From assembly GCA_943332105.1 (NCBI GenBank), contig CALQOD010000023.1:1-34692 (forward strand): a DNA stretch of 34,692 nt, in the 5' to 3' direction. Source of the DNA: Chitinophaga pinensis (GTDB taxonomy: Bacteria; Bacteroidota; Bacteroidia; AKYH767-A; OLB10). Positions 8,232 through 17,014 of this stretch are shown in pieces (positions within the stretch are counted from its first letter, which is position 1; each line of letters starts with the position of its first letter). Made by a program: the position numbers and the translations under genes. A model generated the notes under the pieces. That model did no database searches and was not told the origin of the DNA. It saw nothing but the letters and a program-made list of their open reading frames with translations.

Positions 8232-8972
8232 TTAAATAACTTTTGCTTCCTGGCTTAATAAATTAACAAGCCCTTTTACATCATTAGCATTGACCAATTT
8301 TACATGGCTACGAGGAGCAGGCTTATCATAATTGGTGATAGATTGTAAGGTCGGCGTGTCTGTTGGTTCAATTACTAAAAGTGTTTTTGTTCTAGCACTC
8401 ATAATTCCTCGCATACCTGCAATTCTTGGCTCTGCCATTCCTTCGGTTGCACTCGCAACTAAGGGTAGCGGACAACTGATAACTTCTTTCCCACCTTCAA
8501 TTTCTCTTTCTAGTGTTGCAGTGTTACCTTCAAGAGTTAACAACTTAACAATAGAAACAGAAGGTATATTTAACAATTCTCCAATCATTGAAGCAACTTG
8601 AGATCCGTTATAATCAATCGACTCACGGCCTGTTAAAATCAAATCATAGCCTTGGTCTTTTGCATAATTCACAATCTGCATAGCCACAAAATACGCATCT
8701 CTAGCAATAGCATTTACGCGAACAGCATCCGTAGCTCCAATGGCTAAGGCTTTACGAATTGTAGGCTCTGAAGAAGCTTCTCCAACATGTATTACCGTAA
8801 CCGTTGAACCAGCATTTGCTTCCGCTATTTCAAGTGCTCTTGTAAGAGCTATTTCATCATAAGGATTGATAATGTAAGTTACCCCGCTAGATACAAACGA
8901 TTTATGATCGTCAGTAAAATTGATTTTGGTAGTCGTGTCTGGAACATTGCTAATGCAAACTAAAATTTTCAT
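8232..8972 (-). CDS. etfB: Electron transfer flavoprotein beta subunit
   Basis: Beta subunit (246 residues) of ETF, which holds AMP and provides the dehydrogenase recognition surface. It opens with MKILVCISNVPDTTTKI and contains the family segment NPYDEIALTRALEI and the signature region LTGRESIDYNGSQVASMIGE, followed by PLPLVASATEGMAEPR. It is first in the operon with etfA and the DUF151 protein. A strong promoter element, TATCTTTGCA, lies 23 bases before the ATG, back to back with the promoter of the plus-strand TPR gene. Confidence 0.95.
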   Translation of the reverse strand: MKILVCISNVPDTTTKINFTDDHKSFVSSGVTYIINPYDEIALTRALEIAEANAGSTVTVIHVGEASSEPTIRKALAIGATDAVRVNAIARDAYFVAMQIVNYAKDQGYDLILTGRESIDYNGSQVASMIGELLNIPSVSIVKLLTLEGNTATLEREIEGGKEVISCPLPLVASATEGMAEPRIAGMRGIMSARTKTLLVIEPTDTPTLQSITNYDKPAPRSHVKLVNANDVKGLVNLLSQEAKVI

Positions 8973-8995
8973 AATTCTCTAGTCTTTCAAAGGTG

Positions 8996-9003
8996 CAAAG
9001 ATA
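8996..9003 (-). promoter_or_regulatory. -7 element of the etfB-etfA-nuclease operon
   Basis: Minus-strand TATCTTTG followed by CA is a full match to TAnnTTTG, placed 23 bases before the etfB ATG. A T-rich tract lies in the -33 region but without a clear TTTG. Confidence 0.65.
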
Positions 9004-9079
9004 CTTCCCCAAGTTCACTAAAAAAAGAAATTTGAATGATAATACATTATAAATCGGTCTGATATCAAGTAATGAATAT

Positions 9080-9087
9080 TACATTTG
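9080..9087 (+). promoter_or_regulatory. -7 element of the small TPR gene
   Basis: TACATTTG matches TAnnTTTG and ends 19 bases before the ATG at 9107, diverging from the etf promoter. Confidence 0.5.
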
Positions 9088-9106
9088 TTGAATCCTAAAT
9101 ACACCT

Positions 9107-9427
9107 ATGAACGAAAGAATAAAAATGCTTCAGGAATATATTCAAGATGACCCAGCCGATACTTTTTCTCGTTACGCATTAGCATTGGAACATGCTAAAA
9201 TCGGAGAGGATTTAATCGCTATTAATTATTTGGAACAGCTTCGGATTATTGATGTAGATTACCTTGCCTTGTATTATCAGCTTGGAAAACTATTTCAGAA
9301 AAATGGAAAGGCGCAAGAGGCTATCGATATCTTGAAGGCCGGGATATTGGTTGCTCAAAAACAACACAACAAACATACAGAATCAGAATTAAAGGGCGCA
9401 TTACTGCAATTAACCGACGATATATGA
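9107..9427 (+). CDS. Small tetratricopeptide repeat protein
   Basis: Soluble helical protein of 106 residues, without signal peptide or membrane segment. Residues about 16-50 (DTFSRYALALEHAKIGEDL) and 52-86 (YLALYYQLGKLFQKNGKAQEAIDILKAG, in parts) have the small/large spacing of two TPR units. It is probably an adaptor for protein contacts. It has its own TACATTTG promoter element and lies 83 bases before the PDH E1 beta gene, which has another promoter in between. No specific partner can be named. Confidence 0.75.
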   Translation: MNERIKMLQEYIQDDPADTFSRYALALEHAKIGEDLIAINYLEQLRIIDVDYLALYYQLGKLFQKNGKAQEAIDILKAGILVAQKQHNKHTESELKGALLQLTDDI

Positions 9428-9480
9428 ATAGTTTTTTGGTTTTATTGCCACTTTTCTTTTTTTTGTTAGGTGGTTAACTT

Positions 9481-9488
9481 TATTTTTG
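9481..9488 (+). promoter_or_regulatory. -7 element of the PDH E1 beta gene
   Basis: TATTTTTG matches TAnnTTTG and lies 22 bases before the ATG. A TTTG at 9462-9465 is 15 bases upstream, slightly closer than the usual -33 spacing. Confidence 0.55.
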
Positions 9489-9510
9489 TGCATCGAAAAA
9501 AACAATAAAC

Positions 9511-10497
9511 ATGAGAGAACTACAGTTTCGTGAAGCCTTGAGAGAAGCAATGTCAGAAGAAATGCGCCGTGATGAGGGCATCTTTTTAATGGGAGAGGAA
9601 GTAGCTGAATATAATGGAGCTTACAAAGTAAGTCAGGGTATGATGGCTGAGTTTGGGTCTAAACGAATAATTGATACTCCAATTGCTGAATTAGGCTTTG
9701 CTGGAATCGGTGTAGGCGCTGCAATGAATGGACTTCGTCCTATTATTGAATTTATGACTTTTAACTTCTCCTTGGTAGCCATTGATCAAGTGATTAACTC
9801 GGCAGCTAAGATGAAAAGTATGTCAGGCGGTCATTTTGGTTGCCCTATTGTTTTTCGCGGACCAACGGGATCTGCTGGTATGTTGAGTTCTCAACATAGT
9901 CAGGCTTTTGAAAGCTGGTATGCCAACTGCCCTGGATTAAAAGTAATTGTTCCTTCAAACCCTGCTGATGCTAAAGGATTATTAAAATCTGCCATCCGTG
10001 ATAACGATCCAGTGATTTTTATGGAGTCGGAGCAAATGTATAGCGACAAAGGAATGGTACCTGATGGAGAGTATTTAATGCCTATTGGTGTTGCTGACAT
10101 TAAGAAAGCAGGTACAGATGTTACGATTGTTTCATTTGGAAAGATGATGAAAATTGCTTTGAAAGCTGCAGAGGAATTAGCAGCTGAAAATATCAATGCA
10201 GAGGTAATCGATTTAAGAACTGTTCGTCCGATTGATTATGCAACCGTAATTAACTCTGTAAAGAAAACAAATCGATTGGTAATTGTGGAAGAGAGTTGGC
10301 CACTAGCAGCTATCGCTACAGAGGTTGCGTTTAAAGTTCAACGCGAAGCATTCGATTATTTAGATGCTCCTGTGTTACGTGTTATGGGTGGCGATGTTCC
10401 ATTACCCTACGCTCCAACATTAATTGAAGCATACCTTCCAAATCCTGCTCGCGTTATCAAAGCAGTAAAAGAAGTGATGTACATGCAGAAAGCATAA
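9511..10497 (+). CDS. pdhB: Pyruvate dehydrogenase complex E1 component, beta subunit
   Basis: Beta subunit (328 residues) of the thiamine-diphosphate-dependent alpha2beta2 pyruvate dehydrogenase E1, which converts pyruvate to acetyl groups on lipoyl-E2. It starts MRELQFREALREAMSEEM, carries the conserved GEEVAEYNGAYKVSQGM with the ThDP-activating glutamate, FRGPTGSAGMLSSQHSQ, and the transketolase C-like domain with VEESWPLAAIATEVA near the end. The length is that of the subunit alone, without an E2-like extension. The alpha subunit is not in this window, so E1 genes are not adjacent. A branched-chain 2-oxoacid E1 beta is less likely, judging from overall similarity to PdhB. A terminator follows. 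Confidence 0.92.
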   Translation: MRELQFREALREAMSEEMRRDEGIFLMGEEVAEYNGAYKVSQGMMAEFGSKRIIDTPIAELGFAGIGVGAAMNGLRPIIEFMTFNFSLVAIDQVINSAAKMKSMSGGHFGCPIVFRGPTGSAGMLSSQHSQAFESWYANCPGLKVIVPSNPADAKGLLKSAIRDNDPVIFMESEQMYSDKGMVPDGEYLMPIGVADIKKAGTDVTIVSFGKMMKIALKAAEELAAENINAEVIDLRTVRPIDYATVINSVKKTNRLVIVEESWPLAAIATEVAFKVQREAFDYLDAPVLRVMGGDVPLPYAPTLIEAYLPNPARVIKAVKEVMYMQKA

Positions 10498-10516
10498 TTT
10501 AACCATTTACAATGTT

Positions 10517-10548
10517 AACGGAGGCTGATAGGTCTCCGTTTTTTATTT
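10517..10548 (+). terminator. Rho-independent terminator after pdhB
   Basis: Stem AACGGAG (10517-10523) and CTCCGTT (10534-10540) with a 10-base loop, followed by TTTTATTT, 20 bases after the pdhB stop. Confidence 0.85.
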
Positions 10549-10624
10549 CCTTTAGATTGAGATTTTTTTCAATAAAATTATAGGTGCCAATAAAAACATT
10601 AGAAAATAATTCTCAAATTTGAAT

Positions 10625-12253
10625 ATGCTTAAAACTTTTCCAATTGCTGTTCGGTATTTTCTTGTGATTATATCATTTGTTCTAAGTAATCACGCTGCAT
10701 TTAGTCAGTCGCTTGTACGTAAGTTTGACATCACCATCGGAGGTAACGGTAGCGAATATCCTAAAAAACTAATTCGAACCAATAACCATAATTTTATAAT
10801 CGTTGCTCCTTCTTCTTCGGATACATCTTTCTTTAAGTCGGAACATAATCGTGACACCTCTTTTTCTACTTATGATTACTGGGTGGTTTGTTTCGATTCA
10901 TCAGGATCGATACTTTGGGAACACACTTTTGGCGGAAAAGGAAATGATATTCCTACCACCGTTATCGAGCTGTCTGGTGGTGGATTTTTAATTGGTGGTT
11001 ACTCTGATTCACCCGTGTCTGGAGAAAAGTCGGAAAGCTGTCGAGGCAATATTGATTTTTGGTTACTGCGAATTTCTGCAACAGGCCAGCTTGTATGGGA
11101 TAAAACTTGGGGTGGAAATTCGTTTGATCAGTTAAGTGACATTGCTGTTTCTGCTACAGGCGAAATATTCGCCGTAGGCACCACTTTGAGCGGAGTAAGT
11201 GGAGATAAAACTTCACCGTCATATGGTAATTTCGATTTTGTCATGGCCGTATTTAATTTAAACGGTCAATTATTGTTTGATAAATCCTATGGATCTACAC
11301 AGAATGATAATTGTTACGGATTAGCCTATAATGGAAGTGGAGGATTTCTGCTCGCTGGATTAAGTGATAGTCCTGCTGGTTTTACTAAATCGCAAAATGC
11401 CAGAGGAGTTAACGATTTTTGGATGGTGAAAATTGACAGTACAGGGAAGAAATTATGGGATATGACTCAAGGAGGTACAGCTGAAGATTACGGATACGCC
11501 TGTCGTTATAAGGATGGATATTATTACGTCGGTGGCGATTCATACTCACCCGCAGGACTCGATAAAACAGCTGCGAATAAAGGCGCCTGTGATTATTGGG
11601 TCATTAAAGTGAAAGATGCTGGAATTAAAATGTGGGATAAAACGTTTGGAGGTAGTGATGTGGACGAGTTACGTCAGATTGATTTTACTTCGAATGGGAA
11701 ATTGCTTTTAGGAGGAAGTTCTTATTCGCCAGTTAATAATGATAAAACAGAAAGTAATCTCGGTGTTGAACAAATCTGGCTGGTTGTGGCGGATACAAGT
11801 GGACAGAAACTATTTGATAAAACATTCTTTTCTCCTGGTCACGATGAAGATGGACTGGTAGTAGAAATGAATAATGGGACCTACATCGGTGCAATTAATT
11901 CTTCGTGTAGTACAGGCGGATATAAAACACAAGATTCACTTGGTATGGGCGATGTTTGGATCTGCGGACTATCTCCCGCGGTTAGTGGAGTGGAGGATCT
12001 ATACTCTGAAAATCAGGTAAGGGTATATCCGAATCCGTTAGTGGATGGAGTTGTTACAATTGAATCCATTGACCCTTTTGAATGGATTGAGTTATTCTCA
12101 TCAGATAACAAACTGCTTTTGCATCGAATAAACACTTCAAATTCGGTTACTATTCAATTTTTATTAGATAAAATTAAACCAGGAATTTATTTCCTTAGAA
12201 TAGCATGTAGAAATCAAATGATGACAAAAAGAATTGTTATTGTTAGAAACTAA
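10625..12253 (+). CDS. T9SS-exported repeat (propeller-like) protein
   Basis: Secreted protein of 542 residues. The ATG at 10625 is preferred over a TTG six bases upstream because it starts a normal signal peptide ending near NHAAFSQS. Five or six repeats of about 60 residues follow, each ending in a line such as DYWVVCFDSSGSILWEHTFG, DFWLLRISATGQLVWDKTWG or DYWVIKVKDAGIKMWDKTFG; these resemble blades of a beta-propeller. The C-terminus (from RVYPNPLVDGVVTIE to NQMMTKRIVIVRN) is a T9SS type A sorting domain. Its stop codon touches the stop codon of the convergent transketolase gene with no base between. Function at the cell surface is unknown. Confidence 0.85.
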   Translation: MLKTFPIAVRYFLVIISFVLSNHAAFSQSLVRKFDITIGGNGSEYPKKLIRTNNHNFIIVAPSSSDTSFFKSEHNRDTSFSTYDYWVVCFDSSGSILWEHTFGGKGNDIPTTVIELSGGGFLIGGYSDSPVSGEKSESCRGNIDFWLLRISATGQLVWDKTWGGNSFDQLSDIAVSATGEIFAVGTTLSGVSGDKTSPSYGNFDFVMAVFNLNGQLLFDKSYGSTQNDNCYGLAYNGSGGFLLAGLSDSPAGFTKSQNARGVNDFWMVKIDSTGKKLWDMTQGGTAEDYGYACRYKDGYYYVGGDSYSPAGLDKTAANKGACDYWVIKVKDAGIKMWDKTFGGSDVDELRQIDFTSNGKLLLGGSSYSPVNNDKTESNLGVEQIWLVVADTSGQKLFDKTFFSPGHDEDGLVVEMNNGTYIGAINSSCSTGGYKTQDSLGMGDVWICGLSPAVSGVEDLYSENQVRVYPNPLVDGVVTIESIDPFEWIELFSSDNKLLLHRINTSNSVTIQFLLDKIKPGIYFLRIACRNQMMTKRIVIVRN

Positions 12254-13207
12254 TTACTTTCTCTTCAATACCTTCTCCGCTGCTTCTACAATGTTGATCG
12301 TATCTAATCCGTATTTGGTCATTAACTGATCAGGGGTTCCACTTTCTCCGAAGCTATCGTTTACAGCAACGTATTCTTGTGGAACAGGATTGTTCTTGAT
12401 AATTACCTGTGCCACTGCATCACCTAAGCCACCAAAGCGATTATGCTCTTCGCATGTTACTACGCATTTTGTTTTCGCAACCGAATTTAATATTGCTTCT
12501 TCATCGATTGGTTTAATCGTATGGATATTGATAATCTCTGCTGAAATACCTTTTGCTGCTAATTGTTCTCCCGCTTCAATAGCTTTCCAAACCAAATGTC
12601 CTGTTGCAATAATGGTAACATCGGTTCCTTCATTTAACAACACTGCTTTTCCAATCTCAAAATGTTGGTCGGCAGGTGTGAAGTTTGGAACGGACGGTCT
12701 ACCGAAACGCAAATAAACTGGTCCGTGATGTTTTGCAATAGCAATAGTTGCGGCTTTCGTTTGATTGAAATCACAAGGGTTGATTACTACCATTCCTGGT
12801 AACATGCGCATTAAGCCGATGTCCTCTAAAATCTGATGTGTTGCACCATCTTCTCCTAATGTTAATCCTGCATGCGATGCACATATTTTTACATTTTTAT
12901 CACTGTAAGCAATCGACTGACGAATTTGATCGTAAACGCGGCCAGTGCTAAAATTTGCAAAGGTTCCGGTGAATGGAATTTTACCTCCAATCGCTAACCC
13001 CGCAGCAATACCCATCATGTTTGCTTCTGCAATTCCTACCTGAATAAATCGTTCAGGATGATCTTTTGCAAACGCATCCATCTTTAATGATCCTGTTAAG
13101 TCGGCACAAAGTGCTACAACATTTTCGTTTTCTTTTCCAAGCTGACTTAATCCCGCTCCGAATCCAGAACGTGTATCTTTCTTTTCAGTGTAGGTATATT
13201 TTTTCAT
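12254..13207 (-). CDS. Transketolase, C-terminal subunit
   Basis: C-terminal half (317 residues) of a split transketolase, the pentose phosphate enzyme that moves two-carbon units between sugars with thiamine diphosphate. It carries the pyrimidine-binding domain with the catalytic glutamate segment [37 protein letters not shown], and the C-terminal domain with [14 protein letters not shown]. It works only with the N-half encoded at 14619-15470; the two are separated by a VWA protein gene. Start codon follows the VWA stop by 7 bases, so the three form one transcript. Some members of this family are called 1-deoxyxylulose synthase-like, but the length and partner fit transketolase. Confidence 0.9.
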   Translation of the reverse strand: MKKYTYTEKKDTRSGFGAGLSQLGKENENVVALCADLTGSLKMDAFAKDHPERFIQVGIAEANMMGIAAGLAIGGKIPFTGTFANFSTGRVYDQIRQSIAYSDKNVKICASHAGLTLGEDGATHQILEDIGLMRMLPGMVVINPCDFNQTKAATIAIAKHHGPVYLRFGRPSVPNFTPADQHFEIGKAVLLNEGTDVTIIATGHLVWKAIEAGEQLAAKGISAEIINIHTIKPIDEEAILNSVAKTKCVVTCEEHNRFGGLGDAVAQVIIKNNPVPQEYVAVNDSFGESGTPDQLMTKYGLDTINIVEAAEKVLKRK

Positions 13208-13214
13208 TAGGTAA

Positions 13215-14606
13215 TTAATTTATCACGACACTTGCGCTTGTGCCAGAGGTTATGTTAAATGATTTCTCGATGGTGTATTGCGATGATTGAGAATTCTTTG
13301 GACGGTAGATAACGCGGTAGTTGCCAGGTTGTAAAACAACCGACTCTCTTGTTGCTTGATTAGATAAGGTGTGAACTAAATTCAATTTGTTATTTACTTC
13401 CTGAACAATGTATCCATACCCAGGATTGTTATATTGAAAGTTTACAATACCTGGACTCGGAATTTGCATCGTAGTTGTTTTACTTTGGTCGATACGGACA
13501 TGGTTGGCATAAATTCGAGGATTAGATAATATCTCCAAATCGTATTCTCCAACAATTAATCTTTGAGAGGTGTTAAAATTCTGTGCAATCACTGTATTCA
13601 TTTCACCTGATTTGCGAATGATAGCTTTTAATTCACGGTAATCATTCTTACCGTCAATCTTTAAAATCAAATCACCTTGTGGAGCATCAATACCAATAAT
13701 GTTGTGTATGCCTGGTATCAGAATAATTGAATCTTTACTAACAGGAGGTACAGTATGCACAACAATATTATAAGATCCTAATGGATCAATATTAATCGTA
13801 TCCGGATTGCCTTTCACATTCATCGTGTGCATAATATTATATCGTACATCGCCTGAATATTTATCATAAAATGTCATGGGCACATTGGTCTCTGTAGCTT
13901 TTCCAAAGGCATCTATCAAGTTAACCTGAACAGTTGTGTTATTAAGTGCTTGTGATATGATAATGTTTAATGCCGACTCAAATTGTTCTTCGTTAGAAGC
14001 GTCAAAATAATTTCCTACACATTCAAATTGTTTTAAAAAATCTTTATTACCACCTAGGCCAATAACAAATGGTTTCAATATAACGCCCTTACGTTGAAGG
14101 ATAGCCGAAACGGCACATGGGTCGCCGCCACACTCTTCAATTCCGTCAGTAATCAAGACGATGATATTTCTTGATGGGGTAGAAGGAAAGTCACCACCAC
14201 ATTTTTCTAAAGACATTGCAATGGGAGTGGTACCATTCGGACTAATTGCATCCATGCGTTTTTTTATCTGCTCTCCATTCTTTTTTCCAAATGGAACTTC
14301 TAATCGTGTATCATCACAATCTTGCGGCGGATAATGCTTCGTATGACCGTATACACGCAATGCTAATTCTAAGTTGTCTAATCGTTGAAGCGAATCAACC
14401 ATATTACCTAATAATCGACGAGCTACTTCAAACTTTGTATTCGATTCCCATTTGGCAATCATACTTTGGGATGCATCAAACAAAAATAATATGCGCGTGG
14501 GCTGATCTTTCGAAAATTGCGCATTACTTCTAAATGTAATTAAAAGCAAACATCCAGTAAGTAGAATGCTTTTTAAAAGTGTAGTACTGTTTTTGAAATT
14601 CTTCAA
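13215..14606 (-). CDS. Exported von Willebrand factor A domain protein between transketolase halves
   Basis: Secreted or periplasmic protein of 463 residues with a signal peptide ([17 protein letters not shown]; a lipoprotein reading of LLTGC is possible but the cysteine lies early in the hydrophobic core). The VWA domain spans about 37-220 and has an intact MIDAS: DASQS at 44-48, the TTPIAMSL threonine, and [13 protein letters not shown]. It therefore probably binds a divalent metal and a protein ligand. Residues about 225-463 are beta-rich, perhaps carboxypeptidase-regulatory or Ig-like repeats. It lies 12 bases after the transketolase N-half and 7 bases before the C-half. Its function and its reason for being in this operon are unknown. 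Confidence 0.85.
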   Translation of the reverse strand: MKNFKNSTTLLKSILLTGCLLLITFRSNAQFSKDQPTRILFLFDASQSMIAKWESNTKFEVARRLLGNMVDSLQRLDNLELALRVYGHTKHYPPQDCDDTRLEVPFGKKNGEQIKKRMDAISPNGTTPIAMSLEKCGGDFPSTPSRNIIVLITDGIEECGGDPCAVSAILQRKGVILKPFVIGLGGNKDFLKQFECVGNYFDASNEEQFESALNIIISQALNNTTVQVNLIDAFGKATETNVPMTFYDKYSGDVRYNIMHTMNVKGNPDTINIDPLGSYNIVVHTVPPVSKDSIILIPGIHNIIGIDAPQGDLILKIDGKNDYRELKAIIRKSGEMNTVIAQNFNTSQRLIVGEYDLEILSNPRIYANHVRIDQSKTTTMQIPSPGIVNFQYNNPGYGYIVQEVNNKLNLVHTLSNQATRESVVLQPGNYRVIYRPKNSQSSQYTIEKSFNITSGTSASVVIN

Positions 14607-14618
14607 ATTATTTGGATT

Positions 14619-15470
14619 TTAATAATCGCCTAAAGTTGCTTGGTTCTGTGCTAGTGCAGTAGCTAATTGTTCATCGTTAGGAGCTATACCATGCCATTTA
14701 TGCGAGTGCATCATAAAGTCAACACCATTGCCCATTTCTGTTTTCATTAGTATTACTACAGGCTTACCTTGACCAGATTTTGTTTTCGCTTCTTGCATCG
14801 TTTTCATAACAGCATCAACATCATTTCCATTCATCGTTAATACAATCCATCCGAATGCTTCCCATTTCGACCCCCATTCGCCAGTATTTAATACTTGCTC
14901 CGTGCTTCCATCTATTTGCTGACCATTTACATCAATTGTTGCGATAATATTATCTACATTCTTGGCTGCTGCAAACATGGCTGCTTCCCAAACTTGTCCC
15001 TCTTGAAGTTCTCCATCACCCATTAAAACGAAGACGTGGTGCTTATCATTGTTCAATTTTTTAGCTAATGCAACTCCAATAGAAACAGATAGCCCTTGGC
15101 CTAAAGAGCCAGATGACATTCGAACACCCTCTAAACCTTCATGTGTAGTGGGATGTCCTTGTAATCTCGAGCTTAATTTTCGGAATGTTGCTAGTTCCGC
15201 CACTGGAAAATAACCTGAACGGGCTAATACACTGTAAAAGACAGGAGAAATATGTCCGTTGGAAAGGAAAAATACATCCTGATTTTTTCCATCCATTTCC
15301 CATCTTCCCGGAGTATGATTCATTACGCCATTGTAAAGCGTACATAAAAACTCTGTACATCCAAGCGAACCACCAGGATGACCACTTTGTACCGCATGCA
15401 CCATCCGAACGATATCGCGGCGCACCTGCGGAACCATATTTTTTATTGTAGAAACAGTATCCATGATCAT
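14619..15470 (-). CDS. Transketolase, N-terminal subunit
   Basis: N-terminal half (283 residues from the chosen start) of a split transketolase; it holds the ThDP diphosphate-binding domain. Visible are AVQSGHPGGSLGCTEFL, FLSNGHISPVFYSVLA, and the ThDP motif GDGELQEGQVWEAA reaching to IDVNGQQIDG. The frame is open to an ATG at 15518, but the promoter element TATTTTTG (15492-15485) lies inside that extension, and GAGGA sits 7 bases before the ATG at 15470, so 15470 is chosen (15464 is possible). It is first in an operon with a VWA gene and the C-half. Confidence 0.9.
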   Translation of the reverse strand: MIMDTVSTIKNMVPQVRRDIVRMVHAVQSGHPGGSLGCTEFLCTLYNGVMNHTPGRWEMDGKNQDVFFLSNGHISPVFYSVLARSGYFPVAELATFRKLSSRLQGHPTTHEGLEGVRMSSGSLGQGLSVSIGVALAKKLNNDKHHVFVLMGDGELQEGQVWEAAMFAAAKNVDNIIATIDVNGQQIDGSTEQVLNTGEWGSKWEAFGWIVLTMNGNDVDAVMKTMQEAKTKSGQGKPVVILMKTEMGNGVDFMMHSHKWHGIAPNDEQLATALAQNQATLGDY

Positions 15471-15484
15471 TATATTTTCCTCGG

Positions 15485-15492
15485 CAAAAATA
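15485..15492 (-). promoter_or_regulatory. -7 element of the transketolase operon
   Basis: Minus-strand TATTTTTG matches TAnnTTTG, 14 bases before the ATG at 15470. Its position rules out the longer reading frame start at 15518. GAGGA follows as a ribosome binding site. Confidence 0.6.
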
Positions 15493-15528
15493 ACAGATGT
15501 CAGCAGAGTCATATTCACTTATGAACAT

Positions 15529-15542
15529 CAAAATGCATTTTG
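15529..15542. repeat. 14-base perfect palindrome between divergent genes
   Basis: CAAAATGCATTTTG is its own reverse complement. It lies between the transketolase promoter and the exonuclease gene. A second arm pair, ATTCAC (15513-15518) and GTGAAT (15542-15547), surrounds it asymmetrically. Possible operator; no regulator gene is adjacent. Confidence 0.5.
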
Positions 15543-15599
15543 TGAATAAAATAAATGTCGGCTATTCAAATACAAAATATTGCAGGCATTTCTATTTCC

Positions 15600-15607
15600 G
15601 ATATTTG
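15600..15607 (+). promoter_or_regulatory. Possible -7 element upstream of the exonuclease/GIY-YIG gene
   Basis: GATATTTG differs from TAnnTTTG only at the first base. A TTG lies 17 bases upstream (15580-15582). It would place the transcript start at about the ATG at 15612. Confidence 0.35.
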
Positions 15608-15611
15608 TCAA

Positions 15612-16979
15612 ATGTTTGCGATTATTGACATAGAAACATGCGGGGGGAAGTTCGAATATCAGAAAGGTCGGATTATTGAGATTGCTATTGTTGTTCACGA
15701 TGGGCTATCAGTCGTGAAATCATTTTCATCTCTGATAAATCCCGAGTGTTTTATAGCACCTAATTTTACGCGAATATCAGGAATTACTAACGAAATGGTT
15801 GCTGATGCACCTAAGTTTCATGAGGTTGCTAAAGATATTTTGGAGTTTACGGAAGGTTGTGTATTTGTTGCGCACAATGTGAGCTTTGATTATTCGTTTA
15901 TTCGAGATGAATTTGCTTCCTTGGGCTATAAATATCACCGCGACACCATTTGCACAGTGCGTTTAAGTAGGAAGTTATTACCTGGTAAGGATTCGTATAG
16001 TCTAGGAAAGCTTTGTGATTCACTAGGGATTAAAATTGAAAATCGCCATCGTGCGTTGGGTGATGCAGAAGCTACTGCTAAATTGTTTGATCTTTTATTA
16101 GAAGCCAAAGCAACTCATCCAGTTTATAAAAATCAAGGAGCTGAAGAATTGATGATACGCCGAATTGATAAAATTAAACAGTATATTTTAAATAAAATTC
16201 CTGGGACGACAGGCGTTTATTATTTCCTCAACAATAAGCAAGAGATTCTTTATATCGGTAAAAGCACTAATATGTATAACCGAGCAATCAATCATTTTAA
16301 TCCTGCAGAAAATAAAGGAAAGAAATTATTGAATGAATTATTCAATGTGGATTTTATTGAGACCGGCTGTGAGCTTATAGCATTGTTGCACGAAAACAAA
16401 GAAATTAAATCCCATAAACCTCAATTTAACACACGCCAGAAAGCGGATGTTTTTACGCATGCTATTGATTACTTTCTGAATAATGAATCCATTGTGACTT
16501 TTAAAATTGTTCCGTATGATGATGCTCAAAATCCATTGTTAAGTTTTACATCAATTGGCGCGGCGCGTGAAAAGCTAGAGTATTTACTAGACGAACACAA
16601 TTTATGTTTGCGCTATTGTTCACTCACTTCGGAAGATGCTATTTGTTTTAATCATCAGATAAAAAAATGCAACGGGATTTGTGCAGGTGAAGAATCCGTT
16701 GAAGATTATAATTTTAGAGCGAAAAGAATTGTGCAGCAGTTTACATATGTGAATGCTGATTTTATGATACTAGGAAAGGGTCGAGCGCTTGATGAAAATT
16801 CATTTGTAATTATTTTAAATAATCGTTATGCTGGTTATGGTTATTTACTGAAAGATATTGCATATTCAAGTAAAGATGCGATACAGGAAGCATGTTTAGA
16901 AACAATTTATCATCCCGATGCGGATCATATTATAAAGAGCTGGATGGGTAGAAACAAATTCGAGGTAAAAGTGTTCTAG
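15612..16979 (+). CDS. DnaQ-like 3'-5' exonuclease fused to GIY-YIG (UvrC-type) nuclease
   Basis: Two-nuclease fusion, 455 residues from the chosen ATG. The N-terminal DEDDh exonuclease domain starts at once (MFAIIDIETCGG, with the D and E of motif I) and shows AHNVSFDYSFIRDEF (motif II) and HRALGDAEATAKLFDLLL (motif III). It is followed by a GIY-YIG domain, PGTTGVYYF...ILYIGKSTNMYNRAINHF, and a UvrC/Cho-like tail with CSLTSEDAICFNHQIKKCNG. The family is often annotated as DNA polymerase III epsilon-like or excinuclease cho. The ATG at 15555 adds 19 residues, but family members begin directly at the exonuclease domain and a possible promoter lies in the extension, so 15612 is preferred. It lies 35 bases before the MutS2-type gene. 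Role in DNA repair is inferred. Confidence 0.87.
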   Translation: MFAIIDIETCGGKFEYQKGRIIEIAIVVHDGLSVVKSFSSLINPECFIAPNFTRISGITNEMVADAPKFHEVAKDILEFTEGCVFVAHNVSFDYSFIRDEFASLGYKYHRDTICTVRLSRKLLPGKDSYSLGKLCDSLGIKIENRHRALGDAEATAKLFDLLLEAKATHPVYKNQGAEELMIRRIDKIKQYILNKIPGTTGVYYFLNNKQEILYIGKSTNMYNRAINHFNPAENKGKKLLNELFNVDFIETGCELIALLHENKEIKSHKPQFNTRQKADVFTHAIDYFLNNESIVTFKIVPYDDAQNPLLSFTSIGAAREKLEYLLDEHNLCLRYCSLTSEDAICFNHQIKKCNGICAGEESVEDYNFRAKRIVQQFTYVNADFMILGKGRALDENSFVIILNNRYAGYGYLLKDIAYSSKDAIQEACLETIYHPDADHIIKSWMGRNKFEVKVF

Positions 16980-17014
16980 TTTACGCTGTTGAAAGTATAT
17001 TGTAAATTTACCCA

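Noticed and set aside
14246-14533. Plus-strand frame of 95 codons
   Set aside because: It is antisense to the VWA gene, whose MIDAS motifs prove the minus strand; no domain is visible in the plus frame.
15471-15518. Longer start for the transketolase N-half
   Set aside because: The -7 promoter element lies inside this extension and a GAGGA site precedes the ATG at 15470; family members start at the shorter position.
15139-15531. Minus-strand frame of 130 codons overlapping the transketolase N-half
   Set aside because: Shadow frame of a well-identified gene; contains no motif.
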